A stretch of 64,000 nt of DNA from Rhipidocladum racemiflorum (GCA_036346355.1 CM070584.1:26072039-26136038); one strand, 5' to 3'. Counted from the first letter of the stretch, positions 31,834 through 44,057 are shown. Translations and numbers: made by a program. The notes: generated by a model from the letters alone, not told the origin.

Positions 31834-32694
31834 TCAATCGAGATAGTCCTTAAGTCCACAATCCAATACGGCCTTGTGCTTGGATAACCAATCCATTCCC
31901 AATATGACGTCTAGGGTCTGGGTCTCCAAAATTATAAGGTTTGCTAGGAACTCTATTCCATCTATTAGTCTTCTCACCCCGGAACATCCTACTTTCGTTT
32001 GGAGTTCGGAACTGTGGGTTTGAACTAAAAGCATGCACTTAAGTCTTGCAATCTGAGTTAAGTCCCTTCATAAAAGCAGACTGCCTGGATTTATCCGTCG
32101 CTACATCCTCAGTGCGTAAGCGTGCTAGCCGTGTGTGAACTTGTTGGAGTAGTCGGCCACCGGTGATTACCTTGCTTGATGCTCTGAACTCCTCCTTCTT
32201 AAGGTCCATGATTCCTTCAGGCACGTATCTTGTCGAATGCAGTGTGAACTCTTCCCAAGTGATATCTTGAGGGTTCTCTGCGTGGCACAGGTTCTCCCAC
32301 CATTCGTGGCTGTTCCTTCCAACCGATGAGAAGCGTAGAGTACCTTCTCATTCCCTATGCATTGAGCTATGTGTAGCTTCCTCTCGATTGATCTTAACCA
32401 ATCATCGGCCTCCAACGGATTGGCATTCCCGAGAGAAAGTGGGTGGGTGAGTTCTCATGAACTCGACAAATTTGTATTCTGGCGTGGTCCCCGATTAACT
32501 TGATTAGCAAAGTGGCCTGAGCAAAGGACGTGCTGCATTTGTTGCATCATAGCATGCATCAACTGAGTCTGGGCAGCAAGAAAAGCTCCGAAATTCTGCA
32601 CATCCAGTGGCGGTGCTGGTGCTCCATCATTGGGGTTTTCTGCTGGGCGAGAACCACTCCCATTGCTTCCAAAGTTTCCACGGGTATTCACCAT
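31834..32694 (-). pseudogene. TekF gag fused to protease C-terminus by deletion
   Basis: Gag starts at 32694 (MVNTRGNFGSNGSGSR) and is followed in broken frames to KGLNSD at about 32060. There the sequence jumps to CARLKCMLLVQ-type protease sequence. TekA has ATTGCAAG at both edges (3374-3367 and 2773-2766), 601 bp apart; TekF has one copy. Lost: end of capsid-like domain, basic linker, CCHC knuckle and DSG active site. What remains ends with ILGMDWLSKHKAVLDC. Confidence 0.85.
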
Positions 32695-32970
32695 CTGTTG
32701 ATTTGCTCTAGGTTTAGAGATGAGAGGGAAACAAGAATAGACAAGTAATATGGAACTTATGCGGGGCGAAAGGTGTAACTTTAAGGTCCATCTTTATTAT
32801 TAATAACTTGGTATGGCTGCTTACAATGCCTAAGGGCCTTGCAACACATACTGCACACTCAGCAAACAAAACAAATCCAAATCGAACTAACTCTGGAGTC
32901 TAACGCCTAAAGGGTGACTCTTTCTTCTATGACGCGACTCGGCGTAGGAGTCTCACTATAGAACCTATGC

Positions 32971-33700
32971 TCACTCATTGAGAAAACCTCCACGGCCTGG
33001 GTACGGGTGCTGTGGCATAGGCGCGAAACGATCGCCATGTCCAGCAACTGTGTCCTCTATGGTAGTCGAAGAAGCAGTGTCCTCATCGAGATCTGACTCC
33101 TCTGGATCTGGCTCGTGTAGCTCGGTGCATCGCTCTGGGTCCGGACCGTACAAGGTCATCTCCAACTCGTCAATCCTTCGTAGAAGGTGTGCCACATACT
33201 CTTGAGCTTCCCGCCATCTGTTCTTCTCTGTCGTGTGATCTCCTTGGCGGGCCTTCTGTAGCTCCTTGCTTGTATTATCTAGTACATCCTCCTGGCGACG
33301 ACAAATCGCGGCTAACTGCGTGTAACTGCGTGGCATCCTCATCCTGAATAAGCCTTCGGGTCAAGAAGGTTATCGCTGCGCCGGATGGTAACGGAACACC
33401 GTGACGCCCAATTCTCTGGCGTAGATACGGGTAATGTGCCGCATTGCTCGTCGTGGATACTTCTTGGACACCCATCTGCATTGTAGATCTCCTGGCGGCA
33501 GGTTGTATCGGGCGATTGCCTGGGCCCTTTTTCCTAGCAGGTACCTCAATCCTCACGTCACAAGCCTTGATCAATCCCGCTTGTCTGATCACTTCCACTT
33601 GGTATTGGGGCTTCTCAAAATCTCCGAGAGTCTGTAGCATATGCCAAAGTTCAGCGTGTGACCAACTCCCGAGATCATCGTAGTTGAACTCTTCCTCCAT
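32971..33700 (-). pseudogene. TekF ORF0, frame-broken
   Basis: The ATG at 33700-33698 (MEEEFNYDDLG) follows GACAG. LWHMLQTLGDFEKPQYQVEVIRQAGLI shows it is the TekE type. Frames change near 33450 and 33330. The coiled coil LDNTSKELQKARQ and the ending AGHGDRFAPMP, GRGGFLNE remain at 33290-32971. This copy gives the best C-terminus of the TekE-type protein. Confidence 0.75.
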
Positions 33701-33903
33701 CTGTCACAAGAGTGCTTTTACGTAAGAACTTGAAATTTTTAAATTGTGACAAGGTAAGGGAAAATTTCAGCAAGAGACAAGAAAAGAGAGAAGGGGATAA
33801 GTCGAGATGTCATTTCTTATCTTGACAAACTTTTAGCTTTAGAAAATAGGTTTTATCCTCACTACGACCATTCTAGCTTAGGGTTGAGCCTACGGTCAAG
33901 TAT

Positions 33904-33915
33904 GGCTCGATACCA
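33904..33915 (-). other. TekF primer-binding site, one base short
   Basis: Sense TGGTATCGAGCC; the A of CAG is absent exactly as in TekA. TekF has clean target duplications, so the template at insertion time presumably had a working site. Confidence 0.85.
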
Positions 33916-33919
33916 CCTC

Positions 33920-36900
33920 TGTCGGGACCCCGAATTTGCAAATCGGACCCTCTGTGTATTCAGCACTAGTCCAGAACGCAGCTTAGTGCACACAGTCTTA
34001 ACATCGGTAAATATCACAATCATACCATTAGGTATTATCAAAGTACTTTATTTAAATAACCAAATCGGTTACTCGACCTTATGGTCAAGTTACAAATGTA
34101 TGCCTGCAAGGCGAAACTTATTAAAAGAGAAATAATAGCAGCGGAAAATCAAATAACCCGTGGCGCCATCGATATACCCACAGGCAACAACGGGCTCGCA
34201 TCCCTAAGTAGACGGATCCTCTTGGAGTTCCTCCTCCAGATGGCGTAGTCTCCTCTTCAAGTGGTGTTGTGTTGAGGCAAGGGTGAGTACTTGGTACTCG
34301 ACAAGTCATGCCTGAGAATGCAAGCTAATATACTATATGCATGGCTTGATACAAAGGAATAGCTCAAGGTATATTTGCGATGCATGACATTCGAAAAGTA
34401 ACATAAGTAGATTCGAAAGTAGTAGAAATAAGTAAAGCGTAAATAACTTTTCAAGAAGTTTAATAAACATTTTCCCCATCCTAAAACCACATTTCCATCA
34501 TCTTCATTACTAAACTAACCCAACTTTCAAACCAAGTTATTTTGAAAAGTCTAACCCTTATTTGTAATTCCCGAGCGATGTCGATCTGTGGACTCGGCTA
34601 TTTAAATAGATTCCAAACTCTGCAGAGGTTATGCACTTTACCCACAAGATCTGAGTCAAACACCACAAAGGCGAGTTCAGTAACAAAGCCTTTCGGAAGC
34701 CTCAAACAACACAGGTGGTCCTCTCAGGTTCGTGCTCTACACCATCCCTTCCCTTAGCCAAGGCGAAGTATGGGACCAACACACCATTAGATGGGTATCG
34801 GCCACAGCCACGATACGCTCCCCCGTACAATCACACAATCGGTGTAATTGACACCCTGAGGCTCCACAAGTGAGTCCTTAGCGACTTAGTCAACTAGGGC
34901 CGTCCCATTCCAGCCATGTGGTTGCAAGTATGACCCAGTTCAAAGGCTTGCAAGGTTAAGTCCTTAGAGTGACCAGGGCAAGACTACCCGAAAAACCAAA
35001 TCAACACTCCCAATGCCACAACTGGCCCACCTGATTACTCTTGCCACATGCCCAGGTCGAAATCTGTTTATCAAACCCGATTGATTACCATGCACCACGT
35101 GCCATCAACATCACATGATACTTTTCCCAAAACAGGTTCAATATATCGTTAAGTCAATATTAACATTTGATTGTCCAAAATCATGTCATGAGCACGTAGC
35201 AGGTCTAAGCAGTATACTACAACGGTCTAAACCCATGTTGGCAATTTAATAATGTCCAACTAGTAAACTACAACTAGGGTGACAAAGGGTCATGGCACAT
35301 ACTTAAGTAATCAAGGTGTCATATAGCAAATTGGTATTTATCTAACCCCCATGTTTAAACAAAGTATCTTTCTAATTGAACTAGCATGCAATAGTTTAAA
35401 TCAAAATAGATTTGAAATAGGATCAACATGGTCAAAGCACAATTTGCCTTCAAAAGTACTTGCTCTTGGTCTTGAGTTGGATCTGAGTCAACACTTCTCC
35501 TTCGAATCCTTCCCAGGCACTTCAACGTCTACTCGTAAAGCGTGCAAATAGCAAATACACAAATAAACACTAGGCAAAAACATCCCAAAACTCCAAATAA
35601 AATCCACAAACAGAAAGAACATAATTTTATGGATTTTTAGAAACTGGAATAAATCAAATTTGGAGTTAAAGCATAAAAGTTATGATTTATTAAAGTTTAA
35701 ATAATCAATTAAATAATATTACAGAGAAAAACTTTAGTCCAAAAATTAAATAAAATTTATATTTAAGTAGATCTCAATTTTATACAAATTTAGAAATTTG
35801 AATCACTCAAATCGGAGTTGAAAGCGCAAAAGTTATAGCGTTTGAAATTTGGAACAAAATCAAATCATTATTCGAATTAATAAATCATTTTCTTTTCGGA
35901 AATTAATTATTACGTCAGCATGGACACGTGTCGGCTCCTGATTGGTGGCTGGCGTCGGTAGGTCCATGGACTTGGTCCATGCTTGGCTCGGGTCTCACCG
36001 TGGACTCGGTCCACAACTCACGATCGGCGACGGTGGGGCCCTACGAGATGGCGTCATTCTTGGCGTCGGCTGCACTTTGGCCGACAGTGGCGACAAGCGG
36101 CCGCCACCGTGATGTCAGCGGCGACGCCATGGTGCGATTCCGCTGTCCATACGACGCCGCTGGCCTGCCGATGTCGCCGACATCGCTGCGCGTGCGTTGG
36201 CGCCGACCGATGACGGCCAGCCTTCCAGACGCGCGTGGCACAATCTCGGCCGTTGATTCGAAAATCAGCGGCCCAGTTGATCGGGTAGCGCTGCGTTACG
36301 GGGTGAGCGTGGCCAATCTGGACCGTTGGATCTAGATCCAACGGCTGATTAGATCAGAGGATCTAGGCGTGATCTCACCATGGCAGGCTGAATCTGGATC
36401 GGACGGCCGTCCGAGCTCGCGAGGTTGATGTCGACGCTGGCGGCGTTGGCTTGACCGAGAGCGAAGGCAGCGACCTCCCGGCGGCGTTCCGTGCAACTCG
36501 GCGTGAAGGCTGGCACTCGGCGCCGCGGCGCGACACGGCGATCTCGATTACTGGTTTGGTGTCGTCGGAAGACGGCGGATGCGGCGAGGATCAACGAAGA
36601 ACGCTGGCGGAAGACCTCCTCTACTCCGGCGAGCAATAGCGAAGCGGCAGCGGCGGCTCGGCGAGGTGAGAGGGGCTCGGGTGCCAGGACGGTTGTGCGC
36701 TTCCCGATGGCGGCGGCGGCGTATTTAAAGGGGCCTCGGCTTCGTGTAAGCGCGAAACCGAGGTTGACACTGACGGCGGCGGGAGGACTCGGCTCGGATC
36801 CGGCGAGGGCAGCGAAATCGCGGCCGTCCACGTGGCGCGATCAGCGGCCACGATGGCTTGGCGCGAACGGTCGGTCAGGACACGGCTTCGGTCGAGGTCG

Positions 36901-37341
36901 ATCGATCATGACCGTTGGATCTCGATCCGACGGTCCACGTGGAGTTAAGGTTCAGCGTGGTTCGGTCAAGTCGGTGGCTCGGTCGGACTTGAGTCCGACT
37001 TCAGGTTACGACTCGGTCGGAGGAATAGTACTTGACCGAGTTGAATTTCCGGTAATTAATATTTAAAATAATTCCCGATAATTCATTTAATTCATTAAAA
37101 ATAGCAAAAGACTGAGAAAAATTCGGAAAAATTCTGGAAAATATTTTGGATCATTTTGGACTCAAATAAAATATTTCCAACAAAATTTTATTTGCAAAAT
37201 TAAATTCTTTAATTATTTCAAAATGGAATAAATTCAAATAAATTCCAAATAAATCCAAATAAATTCCAGAAAATTCCAAAAATTCACCAAAGTGCCAAAT
37301 CACACATGAATTCAAGAAAAACAAAATTTTGGGGTGTTACA
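33920..37341 (-). repeat. TekF 5' LTR (3422 bp)
   Basis: Sense start at 37341, end at 33920. TATA-like TTTAAATA at 36729-36722. Compared with its twin at 25384-28806 it shows many ACG to GCG changes (36040-36310, 36838, 36951) that destroy the TGACGTCA sites, plus small changes at CAG, CTG and CCGG. Confidence 0.94.
34204..35530 (-). CDS. TekF 5'-LTR two-exon ORF, with indels
   Basis: Exon A (about 35530-35450) has CCTGGGAAGG for CCGGAAGG and CAGATCC for CAGGATCC. Exon B (about 34262-34204) has CCATCTGGAGG for CCAGCTTCGGAGG. All lesions are at CCGG, CAGG or CAGC and are absent from the twin LTR. Confidence 0.4.
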
Positions 37342-38018
37342 CAGAGGATGAACATGCCGAACACTTGAGGCGAGTTTTGGAAAAGCTAAGGGAACAGCAA
37401 CTTTTCGCCAAGTTCAGCAAGTGTGACTTTTGGAAGGACAAGGTGGAGTTCCTCGGACATGTAATGACCGCGGAAGGAGTCGCCGTAGATCCAAGCAAGG
37501 TAGAAGCTGTGTTACATTGGGAGCGGTAGAAGGCCGTGACCAGATCAGGAGTTTTCTTGGTATGGCGAGGTTATTATCGTTGTTTCATTGAAGGCTTTCG
37601 ACAATTGCGAAACCTCTTGCATAATTCTTTGAAAAAGGAGAAGAAGTTTGCATGGGCGCTTGAGTGTGAAAAAGGTTTTCAAGAGATGAAGAAAGCGATT
37701 GACATCATTGGCAGGTGTTAGTCCTACCGGATGTTAATCAAAGCTTTGATATTTATTGTGACGCATCGCGCCAAGGACTTGGATGTGTGCTGATGCAGAA
37801 TGGGAAGGTCGTCGCTTATGCATCAAGACAGTTGAGGCCACAAGAGGAGAATTATGCGACGCATGACCTGGAGCTAACTGCCGTAGTGCATGCTTTGAAG
37901 TTGTGGCGTCACTATTTAATTGGAAACAGATGTGAAGTATACACGGACCATAAGAGTCTTAAGTACATCTTTACCCAAGCAGACCTGAACATGAGATAGA
38001 GGAGATGGTTAGAGTTAA
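37342..38018 (+). pseudogene. TekD RT thumb and RNase H, fragment
   Basis: It resumes after the duplicated CAGAG with DEHAEHLRRVLEKLREQQLF and EFLGHVMTAEGVAVDPSKVEA. A stop and frame changes follow (37527-37720). Then RNase H: FDIYCDASRQGLGCVLMQ (catalytic Asp), YATHDLELTAVVHALKLW (catalytic Glu), YTDHKSLKYIFTQADLNMR (Asp) and a TAG before RRWLEL. SirG inserted at GTTAA (38014-38018). Confidence 0.88.
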
Positions 38019-39731
38019 TGTAGGAATGGATATGGCGACTAGAGGGGGGTGAATAGAGGCCGAATAAAAATTCAACCGACTTTTGCAAATTAACCAATTC
38101 AAACCCTCTTCGCAGCGGAAAGTCCTTCTACTAGTTCAATATGACTTTAATCACCTAGTAGAAGCACCAAAAAGAACCTACACAAAGCCTTAATCAAGGA
38201 ACCAAAGTTTTTCCAAAAATTTCAGTCTCGGGCGGCACTACCGCGCTCTGGGGGCGGTACTACCGCAGGTCACGTGAACAGTAAAAATCAGCACGATTTC
38301 AAAAACGAAAAACATGCGTAACTTTTGATCCGTTGATCCAATTGATCTCAAATTTTGAACGTAGTTTCCTTAGACTATCTAGGTTCTATCCCAATCAAAG
38401 ATTAAAGAAATTGGATGCAAAAAGATCACGAATTTCAGTTTGATCTACTAAGAGGTAAGAACCGAGCAAAACCCTAAAAACTGAAAATTCGATCAAACGG
38501 ACCAATAGAAAGGATCCAAATCAATCACGTGATGATCCTTGATGTTCTAGCAATCTAATTCAGGAATCACTTGAACTAGAACAACTCAAATCACAAGATT
38601 GAAAGAAACAACCAAAAGCAAGAAAGAAAATCAAGAGCAAACATGAATTGACATCGGAGATTGCCCAAAGTTTGATCCTTTACTCCTTTTGATGGATTAC
38701 ACAACCCTTCCTAGAAGGAGGACAGCATCAAACCCTAACTTCTCAAAAGTTAGAACCCTAAAAACTTTCTCTCTTCAAAACCTTAAAAAAAAACCCTAAA
38801 GGTTCTAAACCCCTAGAACCTCTTTATATAAGAGTGGCATACCCCACCAGCCTTGACCAAATTACAAGGCCAACACACATCCGACTCGAGTCCAACACAC
38901 ACCCGACTCAACCGTCCAAGTCTTTACGCATCTGAACTCCTGTCGGACCACCTAGCTTGTGACCCGCATTGAATCGTCTCAACTCCATTCATTGATCATG
39001 CACCTTGATCCTCTTCAATGCATCCTCACGACATCATCACCGTCACGGACCTCACCTCCTCCCTGAGCCTAGTCACGGGTCGTGACCTACATCGAACCTG
39101 ATCCTGCACATCAATAAATGAAAAAACTTTTCCGAGCACAAGTCTTTCTCACTTGACTCACATCATCTCAAAAAACATCATGATGCATCACATATGTTCA
39201 TACCCTAACATTATGCATGCATTAAATAGTCAAAACCAACAAATTCATCAAAACCCGACAAATCCGGCACTACCGCCTTTACACTTGCGATGCCGCCTTA
39301 CCACCGTACTCGCTCACCAAGAAGTACCGCATTTTAGCCGTCGGTACTGCCGGCCACCTGACACTTAGCCAAAATTCCAGACATCAAATTTTTGCACCTC
39401 TCTGGAAAAAAGCAACCGCTCTCACTAGCGGTACTACCGCTCATCCGGCACTACCGGACTCTAACCTCCGGTACTGCCGCTCCTCCGGCACTACCGGGAT
39501 TTCAACTCCGGTACTGCCGCTCAACTGGGACTTAGCCAAAATTCCAAACATCACGTTTTTGCTGCTCTCTGGGAAAAAAACAGCCGCTCTCACACACGGT
39601 ACTACCGCTCCTCACATTTTCAGCAACCAAAACTTATAAACTCAGTTTCAAATCAACATTTACTCAACACAAAACTTTCCTTTGTCAATAACTTATCATA
39701 AACCATTGGGAGCACCACACATGGTCACTCA
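38019..39731 (-). repeat. SirG 3' LTR (1713 bp)
   Basis: The plus strand begins TGTAGGAATGG and ends GGTCACTCA. It holds an array of short palindromes, the best being AGCGGTA-C-TACCGCT (39427-39441), with relatives at 38228-38275 and 39262-39620 (CCGGCACTACCGG types). AAACCCTAAA stretches near 38760-38810 resemble telomere units but are isolated. Confidence 0.92.
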
Positions 39732-40925
39732 ATCTCCCCCTTGATGAGTATATTGACAATCTTCGCACAAATTATAAGTTTTGTTGAAAAGTGAAAGCAA
39801 AAACAGTAATAGCCACAATAGAAAGAGTAATTGTTCATCAAAGGCTATTACACAATACAAACATCAACAGAAAAACTCCTCTTTTCAGATTTTGAGCTAA
39901 TAGCTTGCCAAAGCAAAAACAGACAAAAAACATCACAGACAAAAGCATCAAAATCAACACTCTTTTCCCTTTTCAAACTTTCTCCCCCTGTTAGTATTTC
40001 TCCCCCTTTGGCAAAATAATCATCAAGGCTCCCTTTGAATGTATGCAAAAATATGAATGCAAAGCTAGCAAGCTTTAAAGATTATCTAAGATGTATAATC
40101 AAATTAACACATTATCGCACATTGAATCACCTCACATATCATGCTTCACAGCCAATTAAAGGAACTGGTTTTGAATACAAAGACTCTAATCAAGTAATAG
40201 TTTAGACACAAGCAAATTAGAACAGAAAAGTAGAGTGTCATAAACTTATCTTGGCCATTTTTTTTTATAAAGAGCACTTAGAGAACCCAAACTCACTAAT
40301 GTTTATCCAAAGCATTTGAACTTGTATAATTTTTTTTTACTCCCCTTGTTGGATCATATCCAACTAGCTTCTAATTCCATAAAAATTTCAAAGAATAGCA
40401 TTGTGACCACTTGTAGTTTCTTCTTTTGCATAAAAACAAGGGATGACAAGTAGCGCACACTAGCCCATACTTGTGCTTGGGTATGTAGTTCTGTCTTGTA
40501 TCTTATCAAAATAAATCCCTGACAAGTGACTTCACATTATACTAAACTTGTGTTTAGACAAGTAGCCTTCTCTTGCATCTTGTCATATGATTCTACATGA
40601 AACTTAACAAGTTATGCAAAGGACTCATAATGATCATTTGAGTTACAGACAAAGGCTCACAGAAGCTTCAAAATAAAACACTAGCCGTTAAGTAGATGAC
40701 ACAAGACTTGTAAATCTAGTTTCACAGGTGTAAAAACCATAATAGATTAGTGACAAAGTATTCTTTACTAGCATCCCAAATTGAACTATTTCAGCTTTTA
40801 GGTGAGGGGTTTGAGTGCGAGAATATCATTAGCATTAACTTGACTATATAAACAAAGATAATCAGCAAAGCTTGAGCTACATGATGCAATTATGATACAA
40901 AGACAAGTTATGGCAAAACTCCCCC
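39732..40925 (-). other. SirG 3' untranslated region with several polypurine tracts
   Basis: The PPT next to the LTR is AAGGGGGAGA (39742-39734, sense). Similar tracts lie at 40008-39999 (AAAGGGGGAGA), 39990-39982 (CAGGGGGAG) and just after the RNase H stop (40926-40919). Multiple PPTs are a known Sirevirus trait. No envelope-like ORF is readable; otherwise the region is AT-rich with no recognised feature. Confidence 0.75.
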
Positions 40926-41439
40926 TCAAACCAACCCATAGGGAAAAATGACCCCTAGTTCACGCGCCAAAAATGCAAATCGTGAAGAATCAAGCGGTTT
41001 AGTGAAAATATCGACAAGTTGATGATTGGTATCCACAAATTGAAGTTCAATAGCACCTTTTTCAACATGATCTCGAAGAAAATGATAACGAATGTCAATG
41101 TGTTTAGTCCTTGAATGTTGAACCAGATTTTTAGCAATATTGATTGCACTAGTATTGTCACAAAAAAGTGGAACACTATCAAAATTAATGCCATAATCTT
41201 TAAGTGTAGAAGTGATCCAAAGAATCTGTGAGCAACAACTAGCGGCGACAACATAATGCCTTGGTAGTGGGTGAGCAACAGAGAATTTGTTTCCTTGAAG
41301 ACCATGAGACAAGCGAAGTGCCAAGAAAATGACATGTGCGAAGTACTTTTTCTATCAACTCTACACCCATAAAATCAGCATCGAGAATACCCTTGGAGTG
41401 TAAGCAAAGATGAACATGAATACCAAATACCAAATTCAA
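40926..41439 (-). pseudogene. SirG RNase H, frame-broken
   Basis: SKGILDADFMG starts the domain (catalytic Asp in DAD), followed by TCHFLGTSLVSWSSRKQ and, in another frame, VAASCCSQILWI, PLFCDNTSAINIAKN, HSRTKHIDIRYHFLRDHVEKG and DIFTKPLD, ending FPYGLV. These are the standard copia RNase H blocks. About 140 bp between this and the RT end (41440-41582) is scrambled. Confidence 0.88.
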
Positions 41440-41582
41440 GAGTGGAGCATAAGTACGAAAATTCTTTTAATCTCTTGCCGATGTGATTCTCGAGGAGAAG
41501 CTTGAAAGCAAGCACACAAGCACACAACAAAATGAATGTACGGTCTTGAAGCGATCCAAGTATAAAAGCGATCCAATCATGC

Positions 41583-42543
41583 TTACGTACTCTTTTGATC
41601 TACTTCAGCACCGTTTTCATCGGGATCCAAAATTGTTTTGGTGCTCATAGGCGTAGACAACGATTTTTCTTCTCCCATGTCAAATTTTTCAGTAGCTCCT
41701 TTGTGTATTTTGATTGGTGCAAAAATGTTCCTTCTTTCATTTGCTTGATTTGAAATCCAAGAAAGTATGTCAATTCTCCCATCATGCTCATCTCGAATTC
41801 CCTGGACATCAACTTCAGGAAAAATGCGAAACAAGGGAGTGGGGCGAACCTCCAAAGATTATATCGTCCACATAAATTTGCACCAATAAGAATTGATCAT
41901 TGGAATCTTGAACAAACAATGTTTTATCCACTTTTCCCGTTTCAAAATTATGTTGAAGCAAAAACCCTTTTAACCTATCATACCATGCACGTGGAGCTTG
42001 TTTTAGACCATAAAGAGCTTTTGAGAGATAATACACATGATTAGGAAATTTAGCATTTTCAAATCCAGGGGGTTGTTTTACATAAACATCTTCTTCAATG
42101 AAACCATTCAGAAAGGCACTTTTCACATCCATTTGATAAAGTTTAAAACCTTTTGATGCAGCAAATGCCAAAAGAATGCGAATAGCTTCTAAACGAGCAA
42201 CAGGAGCAAAAGTTTCATCGAAATCAATACCTTCATGTTGTGAGAACCCCTGAGCTATAAGTCTAGCCTTGTTTCTAACAATTGTTCCATCCTCATTTAA
42301 TTTGTTCTTGAAAACCCATCTAGTTCCAATTACATTTTGATCTTTAGGAAGTTCAACTAAAGACCAAACTTTATTACGTTCAAAATTTTCTAACTCTTCA
42401 TGCGTTGGATTAACCCAAGAACTATCAGATAAAGCATGGGATATATTCTTAGGTTCAAAATTTGCAACAAAGGCAGAATGTAAGCATAAGAGAGTTTGAG
42501 AAGAACTAGAGCGAGTAACCCGTTCATGAAGATCTCCAATCAT
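41583..42543 (-). pseudogene. SirG reverse transcriptase, largely intact
   Basis: 42543-41815 is open and holds the copia RT: WVFKNKLNEDGTIVRNKARLIAQGFSQ, DFDETFAPVARLEAIRILLAFAA, MDVKSAFLNGFIEEDVYVKQPPGF, ALYGLKQAPRAWYDRL and the catalytic YVDD. The C-terminus continues in another frame to 41583 (KKFDMGEEKSLSTPMSTK). One frame change near 41830 separates the parts. Confidence 0.9.
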
Positions 42544-43032
42544 TAGCTCTGGGGATGATTTTTCACAATCTGTTGGGGAGGTCCTGAGGATGCTCCAATC
42601 GTGACCTCTATCTCAGGGAGACGAGATAGGACCAGAGTCACTGAAGCAGGAGAATCATCTGTAGGAGTGGATGTAGGAACCATGTCATCATTATCTTCAT
42701 CAACTTCCTCAAATCTTTTGTCCAAAAGATTGATTACGAGTCCTCTGTGAGCCTGAAATGTCGGGTCTAGCACCAGGGCTAGCCTCATCAAAAGTAACAT
42801 CGCATGTCTCTACCATTTTGTTAGTCGATAAATCAAGCACCACGATATCCACGGGAGTGTAAAGGGTATCCAAGAAATATGCCATACGTACTACGAGCTT
42901 CAAATTTATCAAGATTTCCATGTTTAAGAATAAAACATTTGCAACCAAATACTCGTAGATGTGAAAGCAGTTGGCTTACGTCCAAATCTCAATTCATATG
43001 AAGTTTTACCAATTAACGATCCGAGATACACC
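42544..43032 (-). pseudogene. SirG integrase-RT linker, broken
   Basis: Poorly conserved linker; TCDVTFDEASPGARPDISG can be read near 42820-42760 and is typical of the region after the integrase. A Ser/Thr-rich stretch follows (DDMVPTSTPTDDSP). Frames change twice. No catalytic function. Confidence 0.6.
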
Positions 43033-43620
43033 CTATTTGAAATATAGCAAGCGGAAGAGATTGCCTCGGCCCAAAATTTCCTTGGTGTCTTTGTATTCAT
43101 CTAGCATTGTTCTAGCCATTTGAATCAATGTTCTATTCTTTCTCTCTACAATACCATTACGTGATGGAACATAAGGTGAAGAAAAGCGATGTTCAATTCC
43201 ATTAGTTTCACAAAAGGATTCAAAGCGAGAATTCTTAAATTCAGTTCCATTATCAGTCCTTATGGCTTTCAATTGATTGGGTAAATCATTTTGCAATCGT
43301 TTGATGAAAATATGAAAGAGTCCAAATATCTCATCTTTGGTTGAAAGAAAATACACCCATGAGTATCTAGAATAATCATCAACAATTACCAGAATATACC
43401 ATTTACCTCCAGCTGATTGAACTCTTGAAGGCCCTGCTGTATCCATATGAATCAATTGACCAGGGGCAGTTGTCATAACAATGGTAACAGGAGCATGAGA
43501 AGCTCCAACCATCTTGCCATGACGACAGGGAGCACACACTATGTCATTGCATGATTTAAGTTTAGGCAACCCACGAATCAAATCTAGACCACTCAATCTA
43601 GACAAAAGATCAAAACCCAT
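43033..43620 (-). pseudogene. SirG integrase
   Basis: CNDIVCAPCRHGKM is the end of the zinc-binding part. The catalytic core has HMDTAGPSRVQSAGGKWYILVIVDDYSRYSWVYFL (first Asp), IRTDNGTEFKN (second Asp) and SRNGIVERKNRTLIQMARTM (Glu). The frame is lost after MLDEYKDTKE, where the C-terminus should continue. The triad itself is intact. Confidence 0.9.
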
Positions 43621-43625
43621 GTGGC

Positions 43626-44057
43626 CTAGTCGACGATGCCAGAAATAAAGATCTCCGACTCAGAAGCAACAAAACAATGCATACCAGTTGAGTTACTAAA
43701 GTTTGCCTTGAAAATTTTACCAAGTCTAGTCATCTCAAAGATTAAATTTCCATTGACATCAAGAACACTACAAACATTTGGTTTAAAGCTTACTTCCAAA
43801 TTCTCATCAAGCATTTGTGATACAGAAAGCAAACTGAATTTTAATCTTGTGACCAATGAAACATCTTTAAGAGTAAAGTGGTCATTTACCTTTACTGTAC
43901 CTTTTGCAATCACACGTCCATTGATGGCATCTCCAAAAGTAATCTCTTCATTTCCAGATGCCCTTATAAGCGAGGAGAACCAATTTGAGTTTCCAGTCAT
44001 GTGTTGACAACATCCAGAGTCTACAATCCACATGTTCTCCTTTCTTGCATGCACCAC
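43626..44057 (-). pseudogene. SirG protease and integrase N-terminus
   Basis: WIVDSGCCQHMTG is the copia aspartic protease active site (DSG). The domain continues with ITFGDAINGRVIAKGTVKV and LLSVSQMLDENLEVSF, then leads towards the GAG-pre-integrase region. A short frame break near 43625 separates it from the integrase. Confidence 0.88.

Larger units (their letters stand above)
25384..37341 (-). mobile_element. TekF: complete Tekay-type element, 11,958 bp
   Basis: Target duplication CAGAG (25379-25383 and 37342-37346). The 5' LTR is 33920-37341 and the 3' LTR 25384-28806. All parts of the plan are present except gag C-terminus, zinc knuckle and protease active site, lost in one deletion. 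The two LTRs differ mainly by small changes at CAG, CTG, CCGG and ACG. It would depend on proteins from another copy. Confidence 0.95.

Noticed and set aside
38755..38815. AAACCCTAAA stretches as interstitial telomere repeats
   Set aside because: Only isolated, irregular units within the SirG LTR; there is no tandem array.
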